This document shows, in pieces, positions 1 through 11,300 of a stretch of 64,000 nucleotides of DNA; the stretch's first letter is position 1; each line of letters opens with the position of its first letter. Below the pieces are notes generated by a model. That model was not told where the DNA came from and searched no databases. It worked only from the letters and a program-made list of their open reading frames with translations. The position numbers were made by a program, and so were the translations under genes. The DNA is from Cadophora sp. MPI-SDFR-AT-0126 (lineage: Eukaryota; Ascomycota; Leotiomycetes; Helotiales; Ploettnerulaceae). Where the stretch lies: contig JAGMVK010000024.1 of assembly GCA_020747065.1 (NCBI GenBank), positions 62,001 through 126,000 of the forward strand, in the 5' to 3' direction.

Positions 1-895
1 CCAGGGGCTCACCACTATCATTGAAGCGGCTCAAGAAGAGCTCTTGGGGTCCGACGAAAGAAAATTGCCGTTTACCGAACTTCAGCCCCCCGAAAAGCGA
101 AATGCACTTCTGTTCTATATCCAAATTCGCAATGGATTCAAGCCAGATGTTGACGAGGACAACTGGATCTCGTTGGGATTTTGCACAGCCCCGGACGCCA
201 TCTCGGAAGATCGACTCTGCTCTGCATACGAATCACTTGTTGGGCGCTGCACGTTTAATGAGTTCGTGAGTTCTATGATAGAGTCGGGCATCGTGGAATT
301 GTTCAGCATATACGGGCTTGCGGACCGAATCTTGTGCATGCGCAATTTCAAGGATTTCATGGCCACAGTAAAGAAATGGCACCAAAGCGTATGGGAGCTT
401 AAGCGATTTACACGCATGAATGTGTCTGATCCGTTCCGAGCCGTTGTGGTTGACTACGGCTTCATGAATTGCAAGGAAGCACGCCAACGGATGCAGCTTC
501 TAAGGATGTACCAGGAGTACTTCGAAAGGGGAGAAGATGAGATGAAGCTCCACGAGGCTTGCATCGCCGGGAAACTGGCAAGCTTCCTCCAGTCAGTCTG
601 TGGTAGACTGCTGATACCTCCGGACTTTCTCAGCAATCCGTACCCGTTGGAAAACTACCCTCTGATGGGGATGGTGACGCATTCTGTTACAATGTGTCCT
701 GAGTCTGCATTGTATCAGGTTAGGGCTCTAAACTTGGCCCGAGGGGACGAGTCAATGATAATAACTATTCCAAATGCTGAGGATGAAGCTCACATTCGCT
801 TCCTTCATGACAGAGCTGCGTTTCTAGGAACGGGACTGAGAAAGCGATACTATTCTGGTTCAGATGAGAGAGATATTACGGAGTTTACGATATAG
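1..895 (+). CDS. hypothetical fungal protein, 3' partial
   Basis: The frame beginning at base 2 is open from the window edge to a TAG at 893-895, giving about 297 residues. The true start lies upstream of the window, because no in-frame stop precedes the first codon. No in-frame ATG exists near position 44; the codon there is TTG. The protein is soluble-looking with no signal peptide or membrane segment visible. It has acidic and aromatic stretches such as LENYPLMGMVTHSVTMCPES and ends RDITEFTI. GC content and codon use resemble the other host genes, unlike the AT-rich repeats. I do not recognise a family. An intron upstream of the window cannot be excluded. It is followed by a gene-poor stretch and then by a broken gene on the other strand. 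Confidence 0.6.
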   Translation, partial: QGLTTIIEAAQEELLGSDERKLPFTELQPPEKRNALLFYIQIRNGFKPDVDEDNWISLGFCTAPDAISEDRLCSAYESLVGRCTFNEFVSSMIESGIVELFSIYGLADRILCMRNFKDFMATVKKWHQSVWELKRFTRMNVSDPFRAVVVDYGFMNCKEARQRMQLLRMYQEYFERGEDEMKLHEACIAGKLASFLQSVCGRLLIPPDFLSNPYPLENYPLMGMVTHSVTMCPESALYQVRALNLARGDESMIITIPNAEDEAHIRFLHDRAAFLGTGLRKRYYSGSDERDITEFTI

Positions 896-1456
896 TTAGG
901 AAGTTAACGGAGTATTATTAACCTCTTCTTGCTCCTCCGAATCGTTGATAAATGGGGCCACGCTCTGGGAGCGCTGGGTATTACTAACGGTCGATAGCGC
1001 TTAACGCCTTAGTTCGCCATTATGCTTAGTAGGCCTTTTATCTTATGGCTCGTCGAGGTGCTAAGGTAGAGTCTTGCTCTTGACAGGTCGAGTCCGCGTA
1101 TTAAGCAACCTAAGGAGGGGCGGGGACAAGCTTCGAGCATGCTCTCGTACGGTTGCAGCCCTCGAACGAGGCATTACCTTGCTTAGCTAATAAAGAAACT
1201 TATGCTACCGAGTTGACGCCTACTTATAAGCACGTAATAAGGCCGGTTATAGTTGTGTGGGAAAGGCTTGATTAAGCCCATAAGTCGTTATTTCTCCAAT
1301 TAAATGACCCAAGTACTGGGTATTAACAAACAATAATCATTGTAGCTTTACTACCGACATTGATACACCGAACACAAGCCCAACATACCTTCTTTTTCGG
1401 GGCAACAATAACTGGTCTCAACTTTTGCAAGCCAACCACTGCCGCTGCTAGCCTTG
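896..1456. other. intergenic, no gene seen
   Basis: No coding frame of useful length is visible on either strand. Composition is moderately AT-rich with many TTA/TAA/TAG trinucleotides, suggesting mild decay of an old repeat, but no inverted or direct terminal repeat was found. Confidence 0.4.
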
Positions 1457-4400
1457 CTAACTAGTTACCGTTTGTCCGGACAATACAAGCATTATTAGAG
1501 TATCTAGAATCTCATCCCAACAATCAAGAGACGTTAATTGCCCAATAACTGAAGAGTCTTGACTTTCTTCGGCGGAATGATCGCAGAACTGATCGCGAAA
1601 ACTAATCATCTCCACGGTCTCTGATCCAAGCAACCCAGGGACAGCTGGCGAGGTGATGATTTGCACACCGGCGATGCAACTATTTGGCTCTTCTTCGGCC
1701 TTTGGCATCGATGCTCTTTTCGTAGTCGAGTTTATTTTCGATTTTGGGTTTGCTTGAGGAAGTTGTCTCAAATAGTTTGTCCCGAAGTCACCGTCCAAAG
1801 CTGTTACGAGATCGAAATCGGCGACCCAAGCTCCGGCATCGAAAACTTGGACGGCCTGGAGAAAATAGACTTGCTTATCGAATAGACCATGTTCATGGCC
1901 CTAAGTGAAGACTCGTATCTAGTAAAGGAAAGATGCAGGGAAGTCTTCTCAAAGTTCCTTCGCAGTTTCCATCAAAGTTTTCATGTGGAATATTGACCCA
2001 GCTGGAATAGTACGGCTCCTTCATGTTGGAGTTCGTCGGAGATATGAGGAAGGCGAGGCCGGGCTTCCTGATGTTACCAATTGACCTTTTAATGACAAGC
2101 GGAGAACGTCTTTCGTAAGGGTCCATCCATAGATACTCTGCAATGTATAAAGAATTTCCTGTAGATATTCCCATCACGTCTTTGAGGTCTGAAGGATGAA
2201 TGTTCAGATTTCCCGATTCGAAGGCCGCAATACACGAGAGAGCCTTTGGCCGCTCTAACTTCGTGTTTCTGATGTTCTGTGCCCATCCGTCGATTGTTGC
2301 ATCCATCAAGTGTGAATATATTTCTGCGGCAAAATGCAAGGCTTCTAAGGACTCGAGGTGATCTTTGTATCCAGAGCCCCAGAATGAGGAGGCTATGCCA
2401 GAAAGGTGCCGGTCCAGTACCTGGATGTCAATTAGCTCGGATTCAAGCTTATTAACTAACTCTTCTATAGAGAGGTGCGTCGGTAGATATGCAGCGGCTG
2501 GATGAGTGACGTCGTCCAAAACAAGCGGAACAGGTACGAATATACCAATAGAGGAGGACGAACCGAACTCGCGGCCGTAATTGACCACGTCTAAGTCTTT
2601 ATAGGAATGCTTGTTCTGTGCTTCGTATGGGTTCTGCTCCTGTGGGATGGCTTTGATTGGCACATGCCACTTGTATGGACAGCACTGTTCTTGGTATGCT
2701 GATGTTGTCGAAAGCGAAAGTGGGCTTTCGTCAATGTAAAAATAACTTGCTTTTTGGCTAGCTCCGTCGGGCCTCATGTCAAGTACTGCAGTCGGTACGG
2801 TACGAGTTTCTTGAAGGAATTGGTTTGTAATTCGAAGCATTCGTTGAGCCTCCATTTCAATCTTCCCATTGGAGGGTTTGGGGGGTCTGCTGAAGAATGC
2901 TCATGTGGATGAACGGGATTGCAACGACTTAGGGCCGACTTCGTTGAACTTTGTAGGTCCGAGGGTTGATAGCAGACTAACCGGCTCGGCAGCTTCGGAA
3001 GGTGTGGTTGATATCGGCGATGACTTGACCGACACGGTCACGAGCTCTGATTCTGCCAATCCTTGAAACATTGGTTGCGAATCAATTGCCCATATATCCA
3101 TAGCCCACATTTTTATGTGGCGAGTTGGCTCATTGAGAAGACTTTGGTTTGACTTATCCTTTTCCACATTCTCTTCGCCGGACAAAGAGTCTCCCTCATC
3201 GAAAGCGGTAAATATGGTACATGACTCCTTTGACGACTGTTCTAACATTAGACGGCGTTCAGCGGCAGAGGTTAAAATGTGTTTGTAGTTCTTGGAAGAA
3301 CATAGGTGCCAATGTGTGTCAGTGGAAGGAATCCATCTCCGATAAATTGGTGGACCGTCGCGGGTCTGTTGCTGAGGAAGTAAAGAAGCCCATTCTGAGA
3401 GCTTGTGTCCAGAGTACTCGTGATCTTCTAGGTCTGGTTGCGTCCAATTGGTTGAAGGCGGAGGCGTGTCCTCAATCAAGCCATGCCGATACCTGATCAC
3501 CGCTTTCCTCAACTTCTTCCTCTGTTGCTCTGTGATTCTTTCCAATGCCATCTTCCTTAGCCATACGATCTGAGACTCCGCGCCCTTTATCAAGTGAACA
3601 AGTGTTGCTGGGTCCCCAAGATTGAAAGCAACCGGCAAATGTCCCTTGGAAGAGGCAAGAAATGAGTGGCATCTCCGCCGGCCAAAAGCTGCCAAACTGT
3701 CGGCTTCCTTTCTCGCCTGAGGATCAAGGCAGATATAATTCTTTGCTCCCTTCCCAAGCAATTTGAGCTATGTCGGTAGAGTGTGGTGTTCGTGGCGTAC
3801 ATATTTTCCTAACAATGCTTGGATGAATCTCGCGAACAGATGGAGGTTTGATGAGTCCTGTCCCCAACAGCTAGTCACGCAGCCTAAGGTAATGAAGACG
3901 AGTTCATCCATCGAAACCCTGGATCTCTTGATGCCCACACTGCCGGTTCTCATTACTGGTTTCCCGTAGTATCTAAGATGCGACAAGGGGAGAGACCAGG
4001 ATATTCTAAGATCGTTCAAGACGTTCGGATTGTGGAGACCAAGGGTGATAATGCCTCCAGCAATAACTAAAGGATCATTTTGCCAGACGGTCTTAACCTT
4101 TCCATGTAAGATAATCATGTCAGAATAGAGGTGCCAAGATGACAGTGCTAGCATAAGTTCAGGATGCTCTACGCTATGTGGCATTCCCGAGACGATTTTA
4201 TCCATCAGGCTCATCGCCGTCTTCTAGGCATCCGCCACAACGTGGTAAATATCTAATCCCGAGGCTGGACTGCCTCCGAGATTGTCAATTATAAGCATTA
4301 GCTGCTTCTACTTCTTTACATAAGCTGTGTCTGCGCTTCTTAGCCAGGCTCTGAACAGCCAAAATTTAGCTAGGCCAGTTTTAGGATATCGGAAAGCACA

Positions 4401-4995
4401 TACCTTGCGCTTACGTCCCACTGAGCAAGCTGTTGCCTATCGACTTCGATGACAGATGTAGTCACATTTCCAAGGTGGAATTTATCCCCTTTAATACTTT
4501 AGCGGAGGTGTGCTTTTCTTGAATCAACCAGTTCTACTCAAATAGAAACCGCTTCTAGTCCTGGGAAGATACGAGCGAGCATACAAGCCAATAGATGTAC
4601 TGCTATGCCTCCCTTCCCAGATGTCGCTGCAGCCCATACAGTGGTTCCATCGACGCCTACCAGATCTTGGAATAGTCCGTCAGTCTTCCGCCCCTTCGGG
4701 TTTATGCCTAGATCCGTCGCAATTTCGGTTGCCCTTTCTCCATATGCCCGTTCCAGAGCAGGAACCTCCGGCAAATCGCTCCAAAATAATGCAGCAAGCT
4801 TTCGAGCAACTATGTGAAAGTGGCCATCCTCGGCAGCTGTTCTACACTGAGATGTAAGCGCGAGGTCTAGTCCCTGATATTCCACGGGCGCCGCGATCTT
4901 TACAACTGAAAAATCAAAGTTCAGGTGTATGCGAGGGTGTTCTCGTTAGTGGCGGACGCAAGGCTGAGAGCGAGCTTACCGATCGAGGCTGCCAT
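1457..4995 (-). pseudogene. long conserved fungal protein of unknown function, broken
   Basis: Reading down from ATG 4995-4993, exon 1 (MAASI) ends at 4980. A 74-nt intron (4979-4906, GTAAGC..CAG) leads to VVKIAAPVEYQGLDLALTSQ. The same protein then runs to about 1893 in one consistent frame, apart from a 53-nt intron (4403-4351). Six in-frame stops interrupt it: TGA 4540-4538 (where ..EAVSI should continue VELVDSRKAHL), TAA 4501-4499, two TAGs between 4215 and 4310, TAG 3770-3768 and TGA 2903-2901. Near 1893 one extra base shifts the frame, after which ..HEHGLFDKQVYFLQAVQVF continues to the final stop at 1457. The total would be about 1,050 residues. The N-terminal block around GTTVWAAATSGKGGIAVHLL resembles a conserved hypothetical protein I recall from other ascomycetes; its function is unknown to me. 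Most stops are explained by C-to-T or G-to-A changes (CAG, CAA, CGA, TGG), as in RIP. Confidence 0.8.
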
Positions 4996-5334
4996 AATGA
5001 AGGGCGAATGTGCATTAAGTAAGTTAATTATAAAAAATTAAGAGTAAGTATCGAAGATAAACTTTATTATATAAACAAATCGCGAAGTTTTTTCTTCGTG
5101 CACTATCCCACATTATTCGCGCAACTCCAGCCTTCGGGCTTGAGCAACATGCTAGCCAGCGGCCCAAAATCAGTAACGCAAACGCATGACAGAAAGACGG
5201 CAACATAATTACGGTGGCACCGGAGAAAAGAGAAGATTGCATACCCTTCCACCGCAGCACACTTGAGTAGGTTCTCTGCAACGAGTAGACCGCTCATTCT
5301 TTAGCTTTCCAAAAAGATAACCTCTCGTTTCCGC
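4996..5334. other. intergenic between two damaged genes
   Basis: This is the spacer between the HET gene's stop and the start of the unknown pseudogene. On the minus strand there is a 64-codon ORF with a real ATG (5297-5103, beginning MSGLLVAENLLKCAAVEGYA). It has no recognisable domain and contains a possible intron donor, so I do not call it as a gene. Confidence 0.35.
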
Positions 5335-7605
5335 CTAACCCAACTTGATCGGCACGAGCCCTGTTGCGTGAGCTTCCCAGATGTGCTTTGGCACCCAGCC
5401 GCATGCTTTTCTGTATGCGATGCCACCTTTACGCTCAATCCAAAGGACGTTATAAAACTCGCAAAGCGGGTTGTTGTCCTCCTCATCTTTATTCCAGAGA
5501 TGCTGGCGCCACAGTCCGACAAGCGTGCCATTGAATTCTTCCGCAAACCCGCGCACAGGTTTGAAGTTCACTTTATGTCCAAGAAAGGTGGTTCGAGCAT
5601 TGAACCATGATAAACTTGGGCTAGACTGTTGCTTGATTGCCGTCATTGTAGCATGGAATTCTGGTCCAAGAGGTTTGTCTTTGGCCGTTTGTTCCTCAAA
5701 AGCCATTTGAACATCAAACAAGAAAGCATACTCGCCTTTCTCGTTTGGCCATTCCTGATCATATATGAGATGGCGATCTGTTGATCCATCGTGGTAAGTG
5801 ACCGAACCCCCTCCAAAGGCTTGCCACTCCAGGGATCCCCCAATGGCCCATGCATTTGCGCTACCCCTCGAGATTGCAGCTAGCTCTACTGAAGCCATGT
5901 TACTAACTCCTTGACTGTTGGTCATGAGGCGGAGCAAACCCGCAAATGCGCCATTAGCTTGTTGGAGAACAAGAATGGAACACGCCTTGCCGTCAAGTGG
6001 GCCATGTTTGAATCGCTTGTCGTCAAAGACTGAGATTTTGGAAATAGCAAACCAGTGAGTGTAATCCTCACCTGACTGCTTGAGCACCGTGGCGGGATAA
6101 AAATTTGCAATGGTGGTCTGACAACTGAGATACGCTGGTGTGTTTATGAGATTAGGTTCAGACATTGCGTTCGTGATTGGCAACGGGTGCGTAAAGGAGG
6201 TGCAATCGTCATTTTCATGGACAAAGACTGTGGTTTTGTCGGTTCCATTTCTTCCTTCTTCCAAAATTTCTCGCCTTGTCCAACCAGCTGGCATTTCAAG
6301 GTTGCAATTTGAAGCTATGTGGAGGCATCTGTCCAGGAGCCCTGGTTCATCCACCAGTATAGGTTCTTGATCCCCTATTGCTATGTGCCAATCTACTAAC
6401 TTTCTTGTGCACCATGTAGATGCTCGAGCCCGATAGGCATCGTCATGAACATTCGCAAGGCCTGATCGAAGGCTCCTGGGATCGATGAACACTTCCCAGC
6501 CACACCAAGACCATGAAGGAAGACTTGAGACAGAATGCTGGTCCTCGGTCCGATCCACACGCCGGGTTGCGCATTCAAATGGCTGCCACAGAAGCGCGTG
6601 ATCAAGAAAGAGACGGGGCAAGCCGTGAATAAAACCACTTGGGAAAGAAGTATGCAGGGCATTGAATATCCCTAATATTCCCAACATAGCATCCTGTGGA
6701 TATGTGAACTCTCGGCCATTGTAGGAGCAGATCAGATCAACGTACAAGCCAAAGTCAGGCCACCACCTCTCGGAAAAGGTCCGGCCAAGATCTGCCCGCA
6801 GTGTGACACTGTTGAATAGCTGGTTCGGTAAGATGTCTACTCCATCCCAAAAGCTGCGTTGGCAGTCCCAGAAGAACCCATCGTTGGTAAAGACAACAGC
6901 CCTTTTACAAAGAATTTGTTCTTGATACGTCCAGCCCCTGGTAGCCCACTTTGATTTCGCTAGTACAGCATATCGCAAACTCATGATTCGGGCAAGCTCA
7001 TCTCCGCTGAGCTGACGGTTCTGTCCATGGTTTTGGGGTTGGGTTTCAATTTCCTTAATCAGGTGGCTCCTGCTCAACACCACAGGAGAGTATGAGTACG
7101 ATTGTGTCTTAAACATGTCCCAGCTGTGTTTCGTCTGCTGCTCGTAATGGTCGTTATTTGCAGCCGCGATGATTGTCAGATGTGCACCAGCATAGATCTT
7201 GTCCATCGCAGCGACTTGACTGAAAGTTCCTCCATCTCTGAAGTCGTCCTGAATGATGCAAAGTCTATCAACCCAGAGATATCGTTCGCCCAAGAGCCGA
7301 GTAAACTCCATAGCATGTTTAATGACAGTTGGTATTCGTTGAGCGACTACCTCATCCAAAAACCCTGGACGCGCGAAATCCGATACACTTTTCTTGTCAA
7401 GCAGTAAGGTATGAGGTTTGGGAGAGGAACTTGTTCGCGGCTCAGGCCACACATAGCTCAGGGCCAAGTATTTGTCTGCCGAAAGACCAGGTATGATGCA
7501 TCCTTGATAGGTGTCAATCAACCAGAGGGGAACGTCGTTTTGGGGTCGCTGTCTGATTGGCTTTGCCACACATACGTCGCCGTGGAGATCAGCACAAGCA
7601 GCGAG
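5335..7605 (-). CDS. HET-domain (heterokaryon incompatibility) protein, N-terminus broken
   Basis: An uninterrupted frame of about 757 codons carries the HET domain. Its signatures are KYLALSYVWPE, ERYLWVDRLCIIQDD, AAMDKIYAGAHLTIIAA and RGWTYQEQILCKRAVVF followed by GFFWDC. HET domains act in fungal non-self recognition and trigger cell death after incompatible fusion. The stop is TAG at 5337-5335 after GLVPIKLG. Upstream, the same frame continues back to about 7791 (SSGLGELEFHRMAEEGAAQ.. IVDVKK), but a TAG at 7608-7606 interrupts it just before LAACADLHGDVCVAKP. That block also looks conserved, so the stop is probably a CAG-to-TAG mutation and the gene a recent pseudogene. The alternative is that AAATAG is an intron acceptor; I could not find a convincing donor. 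The next in-frame ATG lies inside the HET domain. The usual ALSYVWG reads ALSYVWP here. Confidence 0.8.
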   Translation of the reverse strand, partial: LAACADLHGDVCVAKPIRQRPQNDVPLWLIDTYQGCIIPGLSADKYLALSYVWPEPRTSSSPKPHTLLLDKKSVSDFARPGFLDEVVAQRIPTVIKHAMEFTRLLGERYLWVDRLCIIQDDFRDGGTFSQVAAMDKIYAGAHLTIIAAANNDHYEQQTKHSWDMFKTQSYSYSPVVLSRSHLIKEIETQPQNHGQNRQLSGDELARIMSLRYAVLAKSKWATRGWTYQEQILCKRAVVFTNDGFFWDCQRSFWDGVDILPNQLFNSVTLRADLGRTFSERWWPDFGLYVDLICSYNGREFTYPQDAMLGILGIFNALHTSFPSGFIHGLPRLFLDHALLWQPFECATRRVDRTEDQHSVSSLPSWSWCGWEVFIDPRSLRSGLANVHDDAYRARASTWCTRKLVDWHIAIGDQEPILVDEPGLLDRCLHIASNCNLEMPAGWTRREILEEGRNGTDKTTVFVHENDDCTSFTHPLPITNAMSEPNLINTPAYLSCQTTIANFYPATVLKQSGEDYTHWFAISKISVFDDKRFKHGPLDGKACSILVLQQANGAFAGLLRLMTNSQGVSNMASVELAAISRGSANAWAIGGSLEWQAFGGGSVTYHDGSTDRHLIYDQEWPNEKGEYAFLFDVQMAFEEQTAKDKPLGPEFHATMTAIKQQSSPSLSWFNARTTFLGHKVNFKPVRGFAEEFNGTLVGLWRQHLWNKDEEDNNPLCEFYNVLWIERKGGIAYRKACGWVPKHIWEAHATGLVPIKLG

Positions 7606-7791
7606 CTATTTCTTGACATCAACGATGTATTGTGGAGCACCATCACTCGGCAGGTATGAGCTGTCTTGACGTTGCGCCGCGCCCTCTTCAGCCATCCTAT
7701 GAAATTCCAATTCGCCAAGACCACTTGATTGTTCTTGCATTGGAGGTATGGTGGGTTTGCTTTGCCTAGAGCTGCAGCAGAGATCGTGCAC

Positions 7792-8614
7792 AAGCGCGAG
7801 TGCCTAACAAAGTGGAAGAGATTCTGAACAGTTTGCGATGAAATGGCAAACCAGAGTTAAATGTAATAAAGCTTCTGAACCGTGTGCTACGCGTCATCAT
7901 GTTGCATGAGGGCGGTAAAATCGGCTGAAGGCGCAAGATCATTATGCCATTGGCTAGTCACAGATCACACCACCGAGACCAAAGAAGCCCCCGTTGGTCG
8001 AATTATCATGCAGCATAGAGCTGATAATTATCGAGCCATTCAAGGAAGATCCTCATTTCTCATATGCACCAATGGTTACGAAATATTAAGTTGTGTGGCA
8101 TGAAGCTGAAAGTCTTAGAAGTCACTGGCTTTAGCCACTTTAAGTACAACATGCATGAGTTTTCAGCTTTGACTTGAGAGAATCCCCTCCAAGTGGCCGC
8201 CATTAGGCGCACTGCAAACGATCGCAAAACTTACTTCAACATTGTCGGATCAAGGCAAGAAACTTCAGGCCCACCTCCGCTCCTCTATTTTACAAGTGCT
8301 TTGAAAATAGCTCTGCTGTACTAATATTATTATTACATGCTTTGCATTGATTTTTTCCTTTTCGGCTGATTGCTAAGATTTCCAAAAAGCAGAATGAGCT
8401 AACACTCCTCCAATTCCGCTCCTGTATTTTAAGACGTGCTTCCTTTCAGCCGTTTAGCTCGCTGCAATCCTTCGGCGCTTAATGATAAGATTATTTTTTA
8501 ACTTTCTTATTTATAATCCGATTTTAATTATTTTTTTAATCAAATTATAGGTCTTTTTACGCTTTATAAGTACATCTAAGAAACTAATATAATATTATTA
8601 ATTATATAAAACGT
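7792..8614. other. upstream of HET gene; no gene, becoming AT-rich
   Basis: No supported coding frame. The first 650 bases have balanced composition and could hold the HET promoter. From about 8460 composition turns sharply AT-rich, marking the edge of the decayed repeat block that continues to about 22500. Confidence 0.4.
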
Positions 8615-8880
8615 TTAAGCCAGTGTGACAAATGAGTAGATTAGAGTAGAGTAGTGAGCGCTACTCTACTCTGCTCTAGTATAAAATTATACTACTCTAA
8701 CTCTACTCTAACTCTACTCTAACTCTACTCTACTCTACTCTACTCTACTCTACTCTAGTATAAAATTATACTACTCTAACTCTACTCTAACTCTACTCTA
8801 ACTCTACTCTAACTCTACTCTACTCTACTCTACTCTACTCTACTCAACTCTACTACTCTAGAGTAGCACTCGAGTAGTAG
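8615..8880. repeat. GAGTA/TACTC pentamer repeat block with internal palindromes
   Basis: Dozens of copies of CTCTA/TACTC are arranged in two longer blocks, each introduced by the palindrome AGTATAAAATTATACT. Another palindrome, GAGTAGTGAGCGCTACTC, lies at the left edge. The block starts near CAGTGTGACAAATGAGTAG, which resembles the terminal repeat (CAGTGTGTTGACAAACTACTC) of the hAT-type element at 29791-30488. It may therefore be the expanded end of a related element; the other end was not found. Confidence 0.65.
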
Positions 8881-9249
8881 TCATAGGACTAAAATCTAAC
8901 CTGTTGGTCCACAGGTCCCTGCATAAGCATACTTCGGTCTGAAAAGGGGGTGCAGGTCAAAGTCAGGGGTCAGAACCTAGCCGGACTAGGTTCGGGGGAC
9001 ATTTAGTGGGGTTTCGTAGGGGTTCCGTAGTATATAGTCTGGCTCCCCTCGTACTCTCTTTAAAAATACATAGATTTTTAAATTATATATTTAATTACTC
9101 TGTCGCTATACTCGCATTAGAATATATTTATATATATAGCGTGGTATATAAACCGGTACTATACCGACACTAATTAGTGGTTTACTTATATCGTTAACCT
9201 TACTATAAATAGAAAAGGTCACAGGCTATAAAGCGAATTCTAGGCTTTA
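8881..9249. other. repeat-flank sequence, no gene
   Basis: A short GC-richer stretch (8900-9055) is followed by AT-rich DNA leading into the Copia-like remnant. It may include the element's 5' LTR, but no matching copy was found downstream of 15010. Confidence 0.3.
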
Positions 9250-9879
9250 ACTTAAAGATTACTTAACTATATTCTCCTTAAAGGGCATTTTACCTTTTTT
9301 AGATTATAAAGGGAAGGCAACTTCTCTCTTAAGACTCGACTAAGACTATCGCACGTTAGAAAAGAGCTATTATAATACGATAGTTACTCTATAAAGATTA
9401 TTAAATTAACACTTAAATTTAAAACGTTAAACCCTTAAGAAACCTATCCGGAAACCCACCGGATTACTTACGAATCGCCTACGAATCGCATCCGACATAA
9501 TAGTAGATACTTTAGACTATACGTTAGAGTTAAAATTAACTCTAGAAACACTTAATAACACGACTATATTAAGAGAAACGACAAATCCTGGCTTAGTCTT
9601 TATAAGAGACGTAACGGAATACTCGCGGAAGTTTTATAAGTCTTATTACGACGGCTATCTTAAGGGAGAATTCCTTTTTTAAGACTTTTAGGAGTACTTT
9701 AAGAACTAAATAATAAACGAGTTTAATTTAATTAAGGGCACGGAACGCGGATATTTTAAGGACGACTTACGAGCTTTTAGTGTGTTTATATAATAAGGAA
9801 AGGGAACGAGAACGGCAAAGGCTTTAGTAAAGGTAGTGTAAGCTAAGGAGAATTTGTGGCTAGAGGACTAAGTGAAAAT

Positions 9880-11300
9880 GTAATTTCGGAATTACCCCGA
9901 ATTAGTACCGAAACAGCTCCGGGGATTAGTCTCTCGCCTATTACCGCTATTCTTAATAACACTTTAATAAAATTAACCCCCGATGTTTTTATAATACTAA
10001 CTAAAGATAATTATTTATTTTATAAAAGAAGACACTCCTTTAGAAAGATTAAGAACAAAGCCTATAAAGACAATTTAGTTATTAAAGTCACCTAAGATTT
10101 CCCTTGCTAGAGGAGATAAAGCTAATAATTTATATAATATGACCCTACTAATAGTCTTAAAGAAGGAGTTTTTATTTACTCTTAGGAGGGATCCCCTGAG
10201 TAATTTCTACTCGTAGAAATTAAATAACTACGCGTTATTAAATCTTATACTAGCGCTAGTAATATACTTATAGGACAGGTTATTATTACTATTTGAGGTT
10301 CCTAGGACTACTAGATTATATACGGAGCCGATTCGGCTATTATAGTATGTTATAGATTTATTAACCTCGAACTAGGCAAAATCGTTAATAAACCTTATTA
10401 AAATATATACTAAGGAGCTTTAATATACTAAAGACAAGGACCACTTAAATAAAAAGCTTTATATTTTCGCCGACTTATGTTAGAGAGTATTAGTCGAGAC
10501 TAAGGTTTAAAACTAAGCCTTTCCGTCGATGTTACGAGACGGAGCTAGTTTATACTATTACCGGTACCTCTAGAATAAAGGGTACTTATTTAATAAGCTT
10601 ATTAAGACGACTCGCGAACACTTTAAGATAAAGGAGAGAGCTAATAGGTTCCTTAGCCGGTGGTTTAGTTTGACTTTCTTATTATTTTAAAAGGAGAGTT
10701 ACTAGAAGGGAAAGCCGGTGTTAACCTAACTAAAGAACTTTACTAAAGAATTATAGAGTATTTGGCTTAGTCTAAAGGACAATAATATATAAAACGACAA
10801 GACGCTCCGCGACAAGCTCGTGTAAAGAGTATTAAGGAACCCCCTCTTTAATATAGCCTTATTTAAGGCACCCCTTACCTTTTTTATATTAATGAATAGT
10901 TTTCGCTCCGCCGTTAACGTTAAGGTAACTTATAGCTCGGGATCGAGGGTAGGCAAGTACTCTAGATTTAATTTAAATCGCTACCGATCCCACGTCGTAG
11001 AAGGAACGGCTTATTACTCTAACCGTAGGATGAAATTTTTAAGTAAAAACAAACGCGGAAACAAATTCTAGCCTATACTAGGCTATATAAGCTATATTAT
11101 TTGTAAAAAGACGGACTACTATAGTAGTCGCTATTTTAACGAAGAGTAAGCAGCGTCTAAGGCGAGATACTTTGTTATACGTAAGGCTAAAGGAGTAAGA
11201 GTCATAGAAAAGACCTTTAGAAGCTACTTAGCTTATGTTAAGGGAATTAACCTTAATTCGGACTAAACCCGGACTATATCCGGACATTATTTAGAAGGTT
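9880..11300 (+). pseudogene. Copia gag-like region, decayed
   Basis: Stretches such as LARGDKANNLYNMTLLIVLK, FPSMLRDGASLYYYRYL and ERANRFLSRWFSLTFLLF look like a retroelement gag. Near 11100 a relic CxxC..H-type knuckle reads VCKKTDYYSSRYFNEE. There are stops every 10-40 codons and at least one frameshift. The assignment is by position and motif style; the exact borders are uncertain. Confidence 0.55.
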
